A stretch of 52,393 bases of DNA from an uncultured Prevotella sp. (lineage in GTDB: Bacteria > Bacteroidota > Bacteroidia > Bacteroidales > Bacteroidaceae). Shown one piece after another: positions 22,552-31,475 of this stretch (its first letter is position 1; every line of letters starts with the position of its first letter). The position numbers and the translations under genes were made by a program. The notes beneath the pieces are model-generated. The model made no database searches. It saw only the letters and a program-made list of their open reading frames with translations, and was not told the origin of the DNA. The stretch spans positions 1 through 52,393 of the forward strand of contig USHV01000020.1 of NCBI GenBank assembly GCA_900554695.1, in the 5' to 3' direction.

Positions 22552-24558
22552 CTATTTTTGCCATATATATCTGTAGTTGAACCGCCTGTTCGGTGCCGTG
22601 TCGCCGTCGGTGCAGAGCGATATCGGTGTGTCCAGACTCTGCGGGTTGTCCGCCCATTTGAAGTCGAACGTCACGTCGTCGCCCGTCAGTCCCATGAGCT
22701 TCCGCGGCACTCTCAGCTCCATTTCACAGCCGTTCACCGCATAGTCTATGGTCGCAGCATCGGTCCATTGCCCGAGCTTGGAGTCATATCGTTTCAGAGT
22801 TGTCTTGCAGTCGCTCTTCACTTCGAGGTTCACTATGAAGTCATATCCATACCATCCCGTGCTGCTGTCGTGGTCGGCATCTATGAGCAGCAACATCCAG
22901 TTCTTGTCCGTGTATGGCGTCATTGTGCTGTCGGTGCGCACATAGAAGTTCATGTATTTCCGGTCGGTCGTCACCTTCGCCTCCACAATGTCGTTGCGTC
23001 CGCTGTCGTTGGTGTATCTCAGTCCGGCATATCCGTTATGGTCGCGGTGGTATGTGTCGCCTTTCGTGTCGAGATAATACGACTTCACGTCCTTCCATTC
23101 GTCCGTTATGCCGTCCGGCTTCGACTTTCTCAGTCCGCTGTTCCGCGGTATTTCCCTCACGCCTTTATATTTTCTGATGTTCTCTACCATCTGCATGTAG
23201 TAGTTGTCGGTGTATTGTCCCTTCACGGGTTGTATGGTCCGGTTGAACTCGGCGTTGTATTGATCGACGAAATAAAACGTGTTGTCCTTGCGTCCGAGGA
23301 ATGTTGTTGGCCCCGGCAGTTCCGAGCCCGGTGCCTTGCCTATGCGGTATTTCCCCGCCGTCCATTCGTTCCAGTCGTTCAGGTATATGAAGTCAGGGTC
23401 GGCCTGCAGCGCCTCGTCCCATCTATCCTGGAAGTATATGCCGTATCCTTCGGGATGTTCCACCTCCTTGCCGAGCCACGGCACGTATGCCTTTTCAGGC
23501 ATGTCGCGGTCGTTCAGCTTCGGTTCGCCTGTGCCGGTGCGCCAGCTCTTGCCTGTTATCGACAGAGGATGCTGTGCCGGAGTCACCGCCATCTGCTCCA
23601 CACGGCCGTTGTGTGTGGCAGCCCTTTGCAGAGGCGACAGCTCCGCCACACGTTTGTCGTCCATCTGGTAGCCGAAACTCCAGTTGTCCTCAGTGCCGAC
23701 ATACCGTTTGCCGCCCCAGTCATAATATCCCCACCACATGTTTCTCATGGTGAAAAAATCCTTCACTTCACGTGTATAGTCCTTGTAGAAAGGTTCCGCG
23801 TAGTCCGCGTCGCCGTAGTGAGGATCGGATGGGTCGGTCGCAGCCCGGTTGTCGTAATTTGGATTAGGATTCTTCACCCCGCCGCCGTTCGCGTCGAGCT
23901 CGGGCCGCATGTTGCACAGCAACAGCGGTTTTCCGTCCCAGTAGAACCAGAAATCCTTATATAGTCCTTTCTTGTAATAGCGCTCATACACCTGTTGCGT
24001 CACCGTTATCACAGCACCGTTGTATGTCCAGAAGCACACTTTCGGCACTTGGTTGCCCTCCTTCATCATCTCCGTCATCACCTCAAACAGCGTGTCCCAC
24101 TGCTGCCAGTAGCACACGGCGTTGGTCACGTCGAGTATCAGCACGTCAACACCGGCGTCGGTGAGCATCGACAGGTCCTTGCGTATAACATACCTGTCGC
24201 AGCTCAGGAAATATCCGTTTTCGGGTTCTCCCCAGTGATAGCTTCCCGCTCCGCTCGGCGGTCCCCACAGTCCCGTAGTGTCATTCAACCGCGCGTCGGG
24301 ATTGCTCTCGAGCGTCTCGGTCACGTCGCGGTATTCTTTCGACGCTCCGTACAGGCTCTCGTCATGCCACGTCACATAGAATATGCCTACTGTCCGCTGC
24401 TTGTCTGTCTTGGGCAGTCCGGCTTCCTCGGCAGTAGGCATCACGCGTCCCAGGGCGTCGGTTGCCACCCACGTGTCGCTCATCAGGTCCTGTGCCACGG
24501 CGTCGTTGGCCGTGGCAGCCATCGCCAGTGCGGTTATTAAGGTGAATATTCTTTTCAT
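22552..24558 (-). CDS. Secreted GH99/GH71-like protein with C-terminal CBM9-like domain
   Basis: 668 aa. Signal peptide MKRIFTLITALAMAATANDAVAQ. The catalytic-looking barrel has VGIFYVTWHDE, GVDVLILDVTNA, CFWTYNG, KPLLLCN and, late, FIYLNDWNEWTAGKY. The last resembles the N-x-WNEW motif of GH99/WbsX-like proteins that act on mannose-type linkages. Residues about 500-668 form a CBM9/DOMON-like beta-sandwich (YMNFYVRTDSTMTPY, MLLLIDADHDSSTGWYGYDFIVN). There is no T9SS tail, unlike the GH31 operon proteins. The exact GH family and substrate cannot be fixed from sequence alone. Confidence 0.72.
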   Translation of the reverse strand: MKRIFTLITALAMAATANDAVAQDLMSDTWVATDALGRVMPTAEEAGLPKTDKQRTVGIFYVTWHDESLYGASKEYRDVTETLESNPDARLNDTTGLWGPPSGAGSYHWGEPENGYFLSCDRYVIRKDLSMLTDAGVDVLILDVTNAVCYWQQWDTLFEVMTEMMKEGNQVPKVCFWTYNGAVITVTQQVYERYYKKGLYKDFWFYWDGKPLLLCNMRPELDANGGGVKNPNPNYDNRAATDPSDPHYGDADYAEPFYKDYTREVKDFFTMRNMWWGYYDWGGKRYVGTEDNWSFGYQMDDKRVAELSPLQRAATHNGRVEQMAVTPAQHPLSITGKSWRTGTGEPKLNDRDMPEKAYVPWLGKEVEHPEGYGIYFQDRWDEALQADPDFIYLNDWNEWTAGKYRIGKAPGSELPGPTTFLGRKDNTFYFVDQYNAEFNRTIQPVKGQYTDNYYMQMVENIRKYKGVREIPRNSGLRKSKPDGITDEWKDVKSYYLDTKGDTYHRDHNGYAGLRYTNDSGRNDIVEAKVTTDRKYMNFYVRTDSTMTPYTDKNWMLLLIDADHDSSTGWYGYDFIVNLEVKSDCKTTLKRYDSKLGQWTDAATIDYAVNGCEMELRVPRKLMGLTGDDVTFDFKWADNPQSLDTPISLCTDGDTAPNRRFNYRYIWQK

Positions 24559-24632
24559 GAAGGTTATGGTTTTAGTTAATGCAGGTTATGTCTTTTATTG
24601 ATTTCAGGTGCATATTATGCCGGCGGATGCTC

Positions 24633-25895
24633 TCATTTCAGCTTCTCACATATCAGCAGTACGTGCTCTCCGGCCACGGTAGTACCGAAAATGTAAGTGT
24701 CGCCGCCGTCTTTCAGCTTCAGTCTCTTGCGCAGCGCGTCGGCAGAGAGCGGAAAGTTGCGCACCGCCACGTTCGCCTTACTGATGCCGGCGAGCGCGTG
24801 TTTCAGTTCCTTGCGGTTCATTGTTGAGGCTGTGTCTATGCGGAATGTCCTGCCGGGGAACGTCTCTGCCGCCTCGTGCGCCACAAACAGATGAGAGTTC
24901 GCGCCCAACGGAGCCACGCCCATCCTTGTGGACAACAGGGCGAAACATCCGGCTTTCATCACCGATGAGTCAGGCACGTGCAGATGCATTCCCTTCAACA
25001 CCTCCGTCACGTCGCCACGGTCTGCCGCCCCAGACAAGAGGACAGCACATCGGGCAGTCTCTTCTGTAGGCGCAGAAGCAGACGCCTCGTCGTCGTCATA
25101 GGCAAACACGCTGTCGTCGTTCACGCAGAACGTTCTCCTGCCTCCGCCTTCACTGCGCGTTATCACCACAAGCAGCTCCTTACATTCGTTGCCTGTCGAC
25201 ACTATGTGTATCTGGCTCACGTGAGCCCCTTCCACGCTTTCTATCTCCTTCACCGTTTGCGACAGGTCGAGCATCGGCGACAGTTTCACCATCACTGCTC
25301 CCGCCTTCGTGAGCATCACCGGCAGCATCTTCAGTATGTCGGGCGTGCAGTCGCTTATGGCGTATGTGCGTGCTCCGTTGCCGTCGCGCCGTGCAGGGTC
25401 GATGAAAAAGAGCGTCGCGTCCTCCGCTTCGGGCAGATAGGTGGTGCAGTCGGCACACACACAGCACACATTGTCGAGCCCCAGACTCTTGAAGTTGGCC
25501 TCCGCTATGGCGCACAGCTTCTCGTTGCGTTCCACGTACACGCCCCTGTCGAATCCTCTCGCCATGAACGAGAAATCCACACCGAAACCGCCCGTGAGGT
25601 CGGTCAGCACTGTTTCTCCGCCTCTCTCCGCCATCGTCTGTTCCACCAGGCGGTGTGCCACCTCCGCCTTATAGCGTGCCGTCTGCTCCGACGAGCACTG
25701 TTCCATCGACAGATGAGGCGGATAGGTCAGTCCGTCCGTCGCCGCCCATGACGGCAGTTTGCGGCGTGCTGTCTGCCATCCGGCAATCTGTTCGAGCGCG
25801 AAGGTGAGGTCAATGCCCTCCGTCCCCTGATATTTCAGTGCGAGGCGCCGCACGTCTTCGTTGCGGTGTGAGGCTATGAATTCGGCTGTTGTCAT
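24633..25895 (-). CDS. THUMP-like class I methyltransferase (PG_1098-type)
   Basis: 420 aa from ATG 25895 (MTTAEFIASHRNEDVRRLAL); the frame also opens 54 bases earlier without merit. The SAM-binding core is near 100-200: VLTDLTGGFGVDFSFMA (motif I), VYVERNEKLCAIAEANF, CCVCADCTTYL and the motif IV-like FFIDPARRD. The C-terminal ~140 residues are the THUMP-like/ferredoxin-like domain seen in this Bacteroidota family (GANSHLFVAH, NRKELKHALAGISKANVAVRNFPLSADALRKRL). An RNA- or DNA-methylating role is inferred from the fold; no substrate is established to my knowledge. It is 75 bp upstream of the GH99-like gene on the same strand. Confidence 0.82.
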   Translation of the reverse strand: MTTAEFIASHRNEDVRRLALKYQGTEGIDLTFALEQIAGWQTARRKLPSWAATDGLTYPPHLSMEQCSSEQTARYKAEVAHRLVEQTMAERGGETVLTDLTGGFGVDFSFMARGFDRGVYVERNEKLCAIAEANFKSLGLDNVCCVCADCTTYLPEAEDATLFFIDPARRDGNGARTYAISDCTPDILKMLPVMLTKAGAVMVKLSPMLDLSQTVKEIESVEGAHVSQIHIVSTGNECKELLVVITRSEGGGRRTFCVNDDSVFAYDDDEASASAPTEETARCAVLLSGAADRGDVTEVLKGMHLHVPDSSVMKAGCFALLSTRMGVAPLGANSHLFVAHEAAETFPGRTFRIDTASTMNRKELKHALAGISKANVAVRNFPLSADALRKRLKLKDGGDTYIFGTTVAGEHVLLICEKLK

Positions 25896-25961
25896 TGTAT
25901 GTCTGTTTATGAAAAGGGTGTGGCTTTGTTTGAAAATGTTGATGATCAATATTGATGATTA

Positions 25962-25969
25962 CAAAGATA
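25962..25969 (-). promoter_or_regulatory. Probable -7 box for the THUMP-like methyltransferase gene
   Basis: Minus strand TATCTTTG, about 65 bases upstream of the ATG. No TTTG is found at the expected -33 distance. A 12-bp palindrome ATCAATATTGAT (25945-25956) lies just downstream. Confidence 0.4.
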
Positions 25970-26215
25970 TGAACTTTTTGCATAATAAGTCCATGTAAAT
26001 CCTATAAAGGTGACAATTGCTGGTATTAGGAAATATGAGGTCCGTATACTTTCACTAAACTTTCATGTCATTTGTTTGCGTGTGTCAGGATTTTTCCGAA
26101 TATTGCAGATCTGTCGTGTGGACTTTTTCCGGTGTACGTTTCGGACGGATAATGTTATAGGCACGGCATGGCTGTACTGTCAGGACGACATCCTTTTTTT
26201 GAAACACTGATTCAC

Positions 26216-26232
26216 ATTGTCTTCAGGACAAT
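26216..26232. promoter_or_regulatory. Inverted repeat just upstream of the response regulator gene
   Basis: ATTGTC-N5-GACAAT (26216-26221 and 26227-26232) ends 18 bases before the ATG at 26251. It could be an operator or leader hairpin. It does not match the TTCTAA repeats at 28360-28399. Confidence 0.3.
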
Positions 26233-26250
26233 AGAATATCAACGATTGTC

Positions 26251-26937
26251 ATGCAAACAATACTGATTGTAGAAGATGAAAAGAGAGTTGCCGATCTGTT
26301 GAAAATAGGATTGGAGGAAAATGGTTATCAGGCCGTTGTCGCTTATGACGGCCTGATGGGACTCCGGCTGTTTCGTTCCGGCACATACCATCTGGTCATC
26401 TCGGACATAATCCTTCCCAAGATGGATGGCTTTGAGCTTTGCAAGGAGATACGCAAGTGCAACGAACATGTGCCCATACTAATGCTTACGGCTCTCGGTT
26501 CTGCCGACGACAAGCTCGAAGGCTTTGATGCCGGGGCCGACGACTATATGGTGAAGCCTTTCGACTTCAGGGAACTTAATGCGCGTGTCCGTGTGCTTCT
26601 GAAGAGAAGCGCGGAGCGTGTGGCCACTACTCCCGGACATATCAGTTATGCCGATATTTCTGTAAATCTTGATATGCGTGAGGTCCAGCGTGCCGGCGTC
26701 GCCATAAAGTTGTCTCCCAAAGAATACAATCTGTTGGTTTATATGATGGAGAATGCCGAGAAGGTCATCACGCGTGTGGAGATTGCCGAGAACGTGTGGA
26801 ACACCCATTTTGACACAGGCACCAATTTCATAGATGTCTATATAAATTATCTCCGCAAGAAGGTGGACAAGGATTTTGACAGAAAACTCATTCACACGAA
26901 ACCCGGAGTAGGGTTCATCTTTTCAGACAAGATATGA
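26251..26937 (+). CDS. OmpR/PhoB-family response regulator
   Basis: 228 aa. Receiver domain 1-120 with acidic pocket E8-D9, phosphoacceptor D52 (HLVISDIILPKMDG), T80 and K102 (YMVKPF). The C-terminal winged-helix DNA-binding domain at about 130-228 has VAIKLSPKEYNLLVYMMENAEKVITR and the recognition-helix region TNFIDVYINYLRKKVD. The kinase gene overlaps its stop codon by 4 bp. The gene lies about 1.5 kb upstream of an mgtA-type gene whose promoter carries 11-bp-spaced direct repeats, the spacing expected for this DNA-binding family, so Mg2+ or another envelope/cation signal is a plausible output. Confidence 0.93.
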   Translation: MQTILIVEDEKRVADLLKIGLEENGYQAVVAYDGLMGLRLFRSGTYHLVISDIILPKMDGFELCKEIRKCNEHVPILMLTALGSADDKLEGFDAGADDYMVKPFDFRELNARVRVLLKRSAERVATTPGHISYADISVNLDMREVQRAGVAIKLSPKEYNLLVYMMENAEKVITRVEIAENVWNTHFDTGTNFIDVYINYLRKKVDKDFDRKLIHTKPGVGFIFSDKI

Positions 26938-28304
26938 AGATACGTACAGCCCTGACGCTGAAAAACACATGTGCCACGGCAGCTGTGTTCCTGGCCTGCC
27001 TCACAATGATTTATATTGTGAGCGAACACACACGCAGCAAGACTTTTTTCCATGATTTAAGTGGTGAGGCAATTACCAAGGCACATCTTTTTCTGCGCGA
27101 TCAGGTCGATGCGCGTACGATGCAGTCTATCTATCTCAACAACCGCAAGTTCATCAATGAGGTCGAGGTCGCCGTTTATACCACCGATTTCCGCATGCTT
27201 TATCATGACGCCATACAGAACGACATCATAAAGGAAGACCGTAGCATGATAAACCGTATTATCCGGGAGAAGGAGATAAATTTCTATGTCGGCAGGTATC
27301 AGTGTATAGGCATGCTCTATCATTTCCAAGGCCGCGACTACATCATCACGGCGGCCGCCTACGACGGTTATGGCTACGACAATCTTTATGAACTTCAGAA
27401 AGCTCTTGTGGTTTTGTTTCTTGTCGGACTTTCGCTGCTGTTTGTCGTGTGCTATTTTCTTGCACGTTCCTCACTCAAGCCTATCAGAGACATTGTTAAG
27501 GAAGCCGAAACCATAACGAGCTCGCAGATGGACCGCCGTCTGCCGGTGAGAAACGCCCACGACGAGCTCGGCGAGCTCAGCATAGCCTTCAATTCATTGC
27601 TCGACCGTCTGCAGATATCGTTCGATTCGCAGAAGATGTTTGTCAGCAACGTGTCGCACGAACTGCGCACACCGTTGGCCGCACTCATTGCCGAACTCGA
27701 CCTTTCCCTGCAAAAAGAACGTAGTGGCGAGCATTACCGCCGTGCCATTGAGAATGCCCTTGGCGACGCCCGCCGTATGACAAAGCTCATAGACGGACTG
27801 CTCAATCTGGCAAAGGCCGACTATCAGAAAGAACAGATCCGCATGAAGGAGATAAGGCTCGACGAGCTTTTGCTCGATGTGCGCAGCTACATACTCAAGG
27901 CCCATCCGGAATACAAAGTCAACATCCTGTTCGAACAGGAGGATGCAGACGACGACCGGATGATCACCGTCATGGGAAACGTGTATCTGCTAAGCATCGC
28001 CTTCTCAAATCTCATCGAGAACAACTGCAAGTATTCGGCCGACAAGACATCGTTCGTGCAGATCTCATATTGGGACCGTTTTACCGTCGTACGTCTTTCT
28101 GACGACGGCATCGGTATGACCGACACCGACAAGGAAAAACTGTTCACCCTTTTCTATCGCGGCAACCACGAGACAAATGTCGAGGGCCACGGCATCGGCA
28201 TGACTCTTTCGCACAAGATAATATCCTTGCATCAGGACCGCATAGATGTTTACTCTACACACGGTGAAGGCACGACGTTTGTCATAGAACTTCCACATGT
28301 CTGA
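26934..28304 (+). CDS. Sensor histidine kinase, HAMP type
   Basis: 456 aa membrane kinase. TM1 at about 10-31, a periplasmic sensing loop of about 120 residues, TM2 at about 152-176 (ALVVLFLVGLSLLFVVCYF), then HAMP (SLKPIRDIVKEAETI ... NAHDELGELSIAFNSLL). HisKA has phosphoacceptor H242 in NVSHELRTPLAAL. HATPase_c has NLIENNCKYS (N box), LSDDGIGMTD (G1) and GHGIGMTLSHKI (G2). It starts inside the regulator's stop (ATGA), so the pair is co-translated. The sensing loop is not of a family I recognise. Confidence 0.92.
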   Translation: MKIRTALTLKNTCATAAVFLACLTMIYIVSEHTRSKTFFHDLSGEAITKAHLFLRDQVDARTMQSIYLNNRKFINEVEVAVYTTDFRMLYHDAIQNDIIKEDRSMINRIIREKEINFYVGRYQCIGMLYHFQGRDYIITAAAYDGYGYDNLYELQKALVVLFLVGLSLLFVVCYFLARSSLKPIRDIVKEAETITSSQMDRRLPVRNAHDELGELSIAFNSLLDRLQISFDSQKMFVSNVSHELRTPLAALIAELDLSLQKERSGEHYRRAIENALGDARRMTKLIDGLLNLAKADYQKEQIRMKEIRLDELLLDVRSYILKAHPEYKVNILFEQEDADDDRMITVMGNVYLLSIAFSNLIENNCKYSADKTSFVQISYWDRFTVVRLSDDGIGMTDTDKEKLFTLFYRGNHETNVEGHGIGMTLSHKIISLHQDRIDVYSTHGEGTTFVIELPHV

Positions 28305-28359
28305 CGTGTCTTTCTTCATCCCGCTCCGTTTGCCTTGCTTTCCGGTCAGGGGTTGGCTT

Positions 28360-28399
28360 TTCTAATGATTTTCTAATGGTGTTCTAATATATTTCTAAC
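28360..28399 (+). promoter_or_regulatory. Four TTCTAA direct repeats at 11-bp spacing upstream of mgtA
   Basis: TTCTAAT begins at 28360, 28371 and 28382, and TTCTAAC at 28393, each exactly 11 bases apart. OmpR/PhoB-family regulators bind head-to-tail half-sites with this spacing. The last repeat covers the -33 position of the mgtA promoter, as an activator site would. The cognate candidate is the regulator at 26251-26937. Confidence 0.72.
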
Positions 28400-28421
28400 A
28401 GCCACTCCGAACGTTTCTGCT

Positions 28422-28429
28422 TACTTTTG
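28422..28429 (+). promoter_or_regulatory. -7 box of the mgtA promoter
   Basis: TACTTTTG fits TAnnTTTG and lies 22 bases after the last TTCTAA repeat and 46 bases before the ATG. The -33 position lacks TTTG, consistent with activator dependence. Confidence 0.62.
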
Positions 28430-28475
28430 CGCCGTTGAGAAATTTAAAGTATTAACCAGACAAAAGTAGAGAACG

Positions 28476-31123
28476 ATGTGGAAGAAAAGAAAAGGCAACT
28501 TGGTTTTTGCTTACGATACCGCGAGGGTATTCATGGCAGCGACGCAGCCGCTTGTCTCTGTTTACGGTTTTTTTCAGACGTCCAGGATAGGACTGCGTGC
28601 CGAAGAGGTCGAGCGCAGACGGGCTGTCTTCGGGCGCAACGAGGTGGAGCACGAAAAGAAGAAGAATCCCTTTTCCACTTTCATAAAGGCTTTCATCAAT
28701 CCGTTCATCGGCGTGCTCACGGTTCTTGTGGTGGTGTCGTTTATCCTTGATGTGCTCACTGCCGATCCGGGTGAGCAGGACTGGACAGCAATCATCATCA
28801 TTTCGGTCATGGTTGTTTCGAGCTCCATTCTCAAGTTCAGACAGGAATGGAAGGCCGGAGCATCGAGCGAGTCGCTGCTCAGGATGGTAACCAATACCTG
28901 CTATGTCAGGCGTGTGGGTAATCATGATGAGGAGATCGACATAGCCGACCTCGTGCCGGGCGACATCGTGATGATTGCGGCAGGCGACATGATACCGGCC
29001 GATATGCGCATCATTGAGGCAAAAGACCTGTTTGTGAGCCAGACATCGCTCACGGGAGAATCTGACCCGATAGAAAAACATCCGCATGCACTGAAAGGCA
29101 TGACGGCCGATAAGAGCTTGGCCGAACTCGACAACATCTGTTTCCTCGGCTCGAATGTGGTCAGCGGCTCCGCAACCGGAATAGTGTTCGCAACCGGCAA
29201 CGACACTTATATGGGCTCTATTGTCAAAGGCATCACCGGCCACCGTGCGGCAACGGCTTTCGATAAGGGCATCAGCAGGGTGAGCTTTCTGCTCATACGC
29301 TTCATGCTTGTGATGATTCCTTTCGTGTTTCTCGTGAACGGATTCACGAAAGGCGACTGGCTGGAGGCATTCCTCTTTGCCGTCTCCGTGGCGGTGGGCC
29401 TCACCCCGGAAATGCTTCCGATGATAGTCACCGCCATTCTTTCGAAAGGAGCCGTGGCCATGTCGCGCAAGAAAACCATTGTGAAAGATCTTAACGCCAT
29501 ACAGAATTTCGGAGCGATGGACATATTGTGCACTGACAAGACGGGAACGCTCACGTGCGACCAGATCGTGCTCGAGAAATACATCAACGCCGACGGGAGC
29601 GATGACGACGACAAGCGCATACTGCGGCATGCCTATTTCAACAGCTTCTTTCAGACGGGCTTAAAGAATCTTATGGACAAGGCCATCCTGTCGCATGTGA
29701 GGGATCTTTCGCTGGAATACCTGAAAGACGATTACAGGAAAGTGGATGAGATACCGTTCGACTTCACCCGGCGCAGGATGTCGGTGTGGTGGAGGATAAG
29801 GCCGGCAAGCGTCAGATTATAACAAAGGGAGCCGTCGAGGAGATGCTCGCCATCTGCTCGCATGCCGAGTATAAGGGTGCTGTGCATCCGCTCACTCCGG
29901 AACTGAGGGCGAGGGCACTGGAGATAAGCGTCCGTATGAACAGACAGGGAATGCGTGTGCTTGCGGTGGCGCACAAGAGTTATCTCAGCAAGGACCGTTA
30001 CTTCAGCGTTGCCGACGAGAGCGGCATGGTGCTTATCGGCTATCTTGCCTTTCTCGATCCGCCAAAGCCCTCGGCAGCAAGCGCCATACGCCGGTTGCAC
30101 GAGCATGGCATTGAAGTGAAGATACTGTCGGGCGACAACGATGCCGTGGTGCAGACCATAGCCCGTCAGGTAGGCATAGACACGGGTTGCGCGATCAGCG
30201 GACCTGAACTTGAGCGCATGGACGCCGCAGAGCTGCGCAAGGCAGTACTGCGCACGAAGGTATTCGCCAGGCTGACACCCGACCAGAAGACCCTTATCAT
30301 ATCCCTGCTTCAGGAACAGGACCACACCGTGGGCTTCCTTGGCGACGGCATAAACGACGCTGCCGCGCTGCGTCAGTCGGACATCGGCATATCTGTCGAT
30401 TCTGCCGTTGACATAGCAAAGGAAAGCGCGGACATCATCCTGTTGGAGAAGAACCTTATGGTGCTCGAGGATGGCGTGCTGGAAGGAAGACGTACGTTTG
30501 GAAATATTACCAAATACATCAAGATGACGGCAAGCTCCAACTTCGGCAATATGTTCAGTGTGATGGCTGCCAGTGCTTTCCTGCCGTTCCTGCCCATGCT
30601 GCCCATACATCTGCTCATACAGAATCTGCTTTACGACATATCGCAGACAGCCATTCCGTTCGACCGTATGGACGCTGATTATCTGCGCCGGCCGCGCAAG
30701 TGGGATGCCTCAGACCTGAGTCGGTTCATGATTTTCATAGGTCCGATAAGTTCCGTATTCGACATCGCCACTTATCTTGTCATGTGGCATGTGTTCGGCT
30801 GCGACTCGTCTGTCCATCAGTCGCTGTTCCAGTCGGGATGGTTTGTCGAGGGGCTGCTATCGCAGACACTCATTGTGCACATGATACGTACGCGCAGGAC
30901 ACCTTTCGTGCAGAGCCGCGCGTCGTGGCAGGTCAGCATGATGTCTCTGCTCACGGTTACGGCCGGCATCCTCATTCCTTTCACTCCGTTGGGCGGTGCC
31001 ATTGGACTGGAGCCCCTGCCTTTGGCCTATTTCCCGTGGCTGTTCGGCATACTGTTGTCATACTGCATGCTGACGCAGATTGTGAAGAACTGGTATATAA
31101 GACGTTTTGTGAAATGGCTTTAA
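28476..31123 (+). CDS. mgtA: MgtA-type Mg2+-transporting P-type ATPase, interrupted by one frameshift
   Basis: Two overlapping frames together give a full ~880-aa P3-type ATPase. The first part (28476 to about 29784) has the N-terminus FGRNEVEHEKKKNP, SLTGESDPIEKH, FAVSVAVGLTPEMLPMIV and DKTGTLTCDQ (phosphorylated Asp about 354). The second part (from about 29786) has TKGAVEEM, KILSGDND, FLGDGINDAA and the C-terminal membrane helices. At 29784-29789 the sequence GTG-TG-GTG lacks one base relative to an uninterrupted Val run, so the loss of a single base explains the break. All catalytic motifs are intact, so this may be a sequencing error, a recent mutation or, less likely, a recoding site. 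The protein would import Mg2+ across the inner membrane. Confidence 0.85.
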
Positions 31124-31161
31124 TCATTGGAAAAAGGTCATGACGGATGTCTTTGCCATGT

Positions 31162-31186
31162 AGGCGACTGTCTTTGGCAGTCGCCT
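31162..31186 (+). terminator. Terminator after mgtA
   Basis: AGGCGACTG (31162-31170) and CAGTCGCCT (31178-31186) form a 9-bp stem with a 7-base loop, 39 bases past the stop. Only a short T-run follows. Confidence 0.6.
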
Positions 31187-31244
31187 TTCAGTTCATGATT
31201 CAATGTTAAGCCATGCCATCGAACCGCAGCCATCCGCATGCGAG

Positions 31245-31254
31245 AGTTGCAACT
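31245..31254. promoter_or_regulatory. AGTTGCAACT palindrome, possible secondary operator
   Basis: A 10-bp palindrome sharing the TTGCAAC/GTTGCAA core of the 7-1-7 site at 31416-31430. It lies about 230 bases upstream of the P1B ATPase gene in an otherwise gene-free stretch from 31190 to 31410. Confidence 0.3.
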
Positions 31255-31415
31255 TGGTGGACTTCCGGCATACAGACTTTCATCTGCTGTCGGGCAGACA
31301 TCCGTGTTCCGCTTTCTTTCATGTTGCCGGACATATCTATTTTTACAGACATCCGTGCGCTGTGTGACGGAAATGATGAGGTCCGGTTGCGGAAACCATT
31401 GGTCCTGATGATAAT

Positions 31416-31430
31416 TGCAACCCGGTTGCA
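31416..31430. promoter_or_regulatory. 7-1-7 palindrome, candidate Fur-family operator
   Basis: TGCAACC-C-GGTTGCA is a perfect 7-1-7 inverted repeat, the geometry of Fur, Zur and PerR boxes. It covers the -33 position of the promoter at 31443-31450. A Fur-family regulator gene lies directly downstream of the ATPase gene this promoter drives. Confidence 0.65.
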
Positions 31431-31442
31431 GTACTTTTGGGA

Positions 31443-31450
31443 TAACTTTG
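31443..31450 (+). promoter_or_regulatory. -7 box of the P1B ATPase gene
   Basis: TAACTTTG, an exact match to TAnnTTTG, 25 bases before the ATG at 31476. The sequence CAAGGAGAAT before the ATG could serve as a ribosome binding site, which is unusual for this phylum. Confidence 0.6.
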
Positions 31451-31475
31451 CGGCAGAAACAATAACAAGGAGAAT

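Noticed and set aside
22366..23964. Long open frame (532 codons) antisense to the GH99-like gene
   Set aside because: It is a shadow in high-GC coding DNA, rich in Arg/His/Val/Cys with no domain, while the sense strand encodes a clear secreted protein. The same applies to 28452-29630, 32526-33878 and 24978-25751.
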